DNA from: Methanomassiliicoccales archaeon
GTDB taxonomy: Archaea; Thermoplasmatota; Thermoplasmata; SG8-5
DNA length: 13,502 nt
Assembly (NCBI GenBank): GCA_030636255.1
Contig: DAOVXH010000027.1
Coordinates: 1-13,502 of the forward strand
Reading direction: 5' to 3'
This document shows, piece after piece, positions 12,596 through 13,502 of this stretch. The notes under the pieces are model-generated. The model was given only the letters and a program-made list of their open reading frames with translations, was not told where the DNA came from and searched no databases. The stretch's first letter is position 1, and every line of letters starts with the position of its first letter. The translations under genes and the position numbers were made by a program.

Positions 12596-13018
12596 ATGGA
12601 TAAATATGTGCAAATTCTGAAGGAACATGGCCTAAAGGTGACCCCTCAGCGTCTGGAAATTCTTCGTTATCTGGATATGCATAAGGTACATCCTACAGCA
12701 GACATAATATATTCTGAACTTAAGAAATCCAATCCTTCACTTTCCAAAACAACAGTTTACAATACCCTTCAACACCTGGGCGAGCATGGACTTGTTTACT
12801 CCCTTACAATCTCGGGTTCAGAATTAAGATTCGATAGTAATATTAATCAGCATCACCATTTCCTGTGCAAGACCTGTGGCAGCATAATTGACATAGATAT
12901 TGAATGCCCAAATGCCAAGAAAGTTGAAGCGGGGGGACATAGGATTGATGAGGTTCATGGCTACTTCAAAGGAGTTTGTGCAAGTTGCCTTAAGAAATTG
13001 AAAAACGGAGATGATTAA
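12596..13018 (+). CDS. Fur family regulator, PerR-like
   Basis: This 140-residue protein has the usual Fur length. An N-terminal winged helix (V-T-P-Q-R-L-E-I-L-R at 15-24, H-P-T-A-D-I-I-Y at 32-39, S-K-T-T-V-Y-N-T-L at 50-58) is followed by the dimerisation domain. The structural zinc site is C91-x2-C94 and C128-x2-C131. All five PerR regulatory-metal ligands align: H32, D80 (R-F-D), H86, H88 and D99. The aspartate at position 80 rather than glutamate is the feature that marks peroxide-sensing PerR over Fur in Bacillus. It is therefore probably a peroxide or iron sensor controlling the downstream rubredoxin and flavodiiron genes, whose frames follow with 0- and 5-base gaps. The start has a strong AGGGAGGT site. 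Confidence 0.93.
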   Translation: MDKYVQILKEHGLKVTPQRLEILRYLDMHKVHPTADIIYSELKKSNPSLSKTTVYNTLQHLGEHGLVYSLTISGSELRFDSNINQHHHFLCKTCGSIIDIDIECPNAKKVEAGGHRIDEVHGYFKGVCASCLKKLKNGDD

Positions 13019-13177
13019 ATGGACAAGTACAAGTGCACGGTTTGCGGATATATTTATGACCCAGAAATAGGAGACCCAGATGCTGATGTAAAACCCGGAA
13101 CAGCATTCGAAGATTTATCTGAAGAATGGCGCTGCCCATTATGTGGGGCAATGAAAAAATACTTTGAAAAGGAGTAG
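13019..13177 (+). CDS. Rubredoxin
   Basis: This 52-residue rubredoxin has both iron-binding loops: C6-T-V-C9-G-Y-I-Y-D and C39-P-L-C42-G-A. Between them lie the conserved P-E-x-G-D-P-D (15-21), P-G-T-A-F (26-30) and W38. The single Fe(Cys)4 centre passes one electron; in anaerobes rubredoxin commonly donates to flavodiiron protein or to rubrerythrin/superoxide reductase. Its ATG directly abuts the Fur-like stop TAA, with GGAG about 8 bases upstream inside that gene, so translation is coupled. The flavodiiron gene starts 5 bases after its stop, making the electron-transfer partnership very likely. Confidence 0.96.
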   Translation: MDKYKCTVCGYIYDPEIGDPDADVKPGTAFEDLSEEWRCPLCGAMKKYFEKE

Positions 13178-13182
13178 GTGAA

Positions 13183-13502
13183 ATGAAAAAAGTGGAACTG
13201 AAACCGGGAATATATTGGGTTGGAGGTATTGACTGGAACCTTCGAAATTTCCACGGCTACATGACACCCCGTGGCTCAACATATAATGCTTATCTAATAG
13301 TAGATGAAAAAATTGTATTGGTAGATACAGTAAAGCATTACATGTTTGATGAAATGCTGGCTCGAATAAAAGCCATCATAGATCCTTCTAAGATTGACAT
13401 TATAGTTTCCAATCATGTTGAGATGGATCATTCCGGCTGCATATCAAAGATGCTGGCCATTGCTCCAAATGCCAAAATTGTAACTTCAGTGCAGGGCGAA
13501 AA
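13183..13502 (+). CDS. fprA: Flavodiiron protein (F420H2 oxidase / A-type flavoprotein), partial
   Basis: Only the first 106 residues are present; the right edge cuts the gene. The start of the metallo-beta-lactamase-like domain is clear: Y-W-V-G-G-I-D-W-N-L-R-N-F-H-G-Y (11-26), T-Y-N-A-Y-L-I-V-D, then the di-iron ligand motif H78-x-E80-x-D82-H83 (S-N-H-V-E-M-D-H-S-G). The non-haem di-iron site reduces O2 to water or NO to N2O. In methanogens FprA takes electrons from F420H2; elsewhere rubredoxin is the donor, as its immediate neighbour suggests. The flavodoxin-like FMN domain would lie beyond the window. GGTG or AGGAG at the rubredoxin end provides the ribosome binding site. Confidence 0.95.
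   Translation, partial: MKKVELKPGIYWVGGIDWNLRNFHGYMTPRGSTYNAYLIVDEKIVLVDTVKHYMFDEMLARIKAIIDPSKIDIIVSNHVEMDHSGCISKMLAIAPNAKIVTSVQGE

Noticed and set aside
1..13502. CRISPR array, tRNA or rRNA genes
   Set aside because: I saw no regularly spaced long repeats, no cloverleaf-like sequence and no rRNA-like segment on either strand; the 11-base ATTAC array is far too short for CRISPR.

Overview
The window looks like a piece of chromosome from an anaerobic archaeon. The evidence is a set of archaeal or archaeal/eukaryotic-type informational and lipid genes: DNA primase large subunit with its four-cysteine Fe-S domain, RNase P protein 4 (Rpp21), an AK6/Fap7-type adenylate kinase and an archaetidylinositol-phosphate-synthase-type CDP-alcohol transferase. 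There are also archaeal TATA-box promoters about 26 nt upstream of several start codons, so some transcripts are probably leaderless, while other genes have GGAGG/GGTG ribosome binding sites. A euryarchaeal or Thermoplasmatota-like anaerobe fits; the sequence does not let me go further.

Layout. (1) Positions 1-1715, minus strand: a von Willebrand factor A protein running off the left edge, preceded by a fumarylacetoacetate-hydrolase-family enzyme. (2) 1716-1968: a 253-base gene-free stretch with inverted repeats. (3) 1969-3033: priL. (4) 3014-5026: a probable acquired island holding an AbiE toxin-antitoxin pair (AbiEii and AbiEi, 4-base overlap) and a 400-base control/remnant region. It is bracketed by two copies of a 31-base direct repeat, and each copy carries both the priL 3' end and the lipid synthase 3' end. 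The control region has a perfect 30-base palindrome and four ATTAC pentamers spaced exactly 11 bases apart. (5) 5012-7365: the CDP-alcohol transferase and AK6 kinase (overlapping, minus), diverging from a glycosyltransferase across one symmetric TATA element. (6) 7401-9373: rnp4, a YhbY/CRM RNA-binding protein and an aldehyde dehydrogenase, plus strand. (7) 9375-9938: an Lrp/AsnC-like regulator with a cysteine-rich tail. (8) 10083-13502: a redox/oxygen-response neighbourhood. It holds a small cysteine-free protein matching the glycyl-radical loop of anaerobic ribonucleotide reductase, a small cysteine-rich protein, a response regulator fused to a YtfE-like hemerythrin domain, sfsA, and then a PerR-like Fur regulator, rubredoxin and a flavodiiron protein (fprA, cut by the right edge).

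How the genes may work together (inference). Flavodiiron protein plus rubredoxin is a known O2-reducing pair. A PerR-like regulator heads that operon with a PerR-box-like repeat at its own predicted transcription start. The hemerythrin response regulator, the cysteine-rich protein and the glycyl-radical module upstream would fit sensing of O2/NO or peroxide and protection or repair of an oxygen-killed radical enzyme. The most unusual observations are the stand-alone NrdD-type glycyl-radical domain and the duplicated convergent gene junction around the AbiE island.
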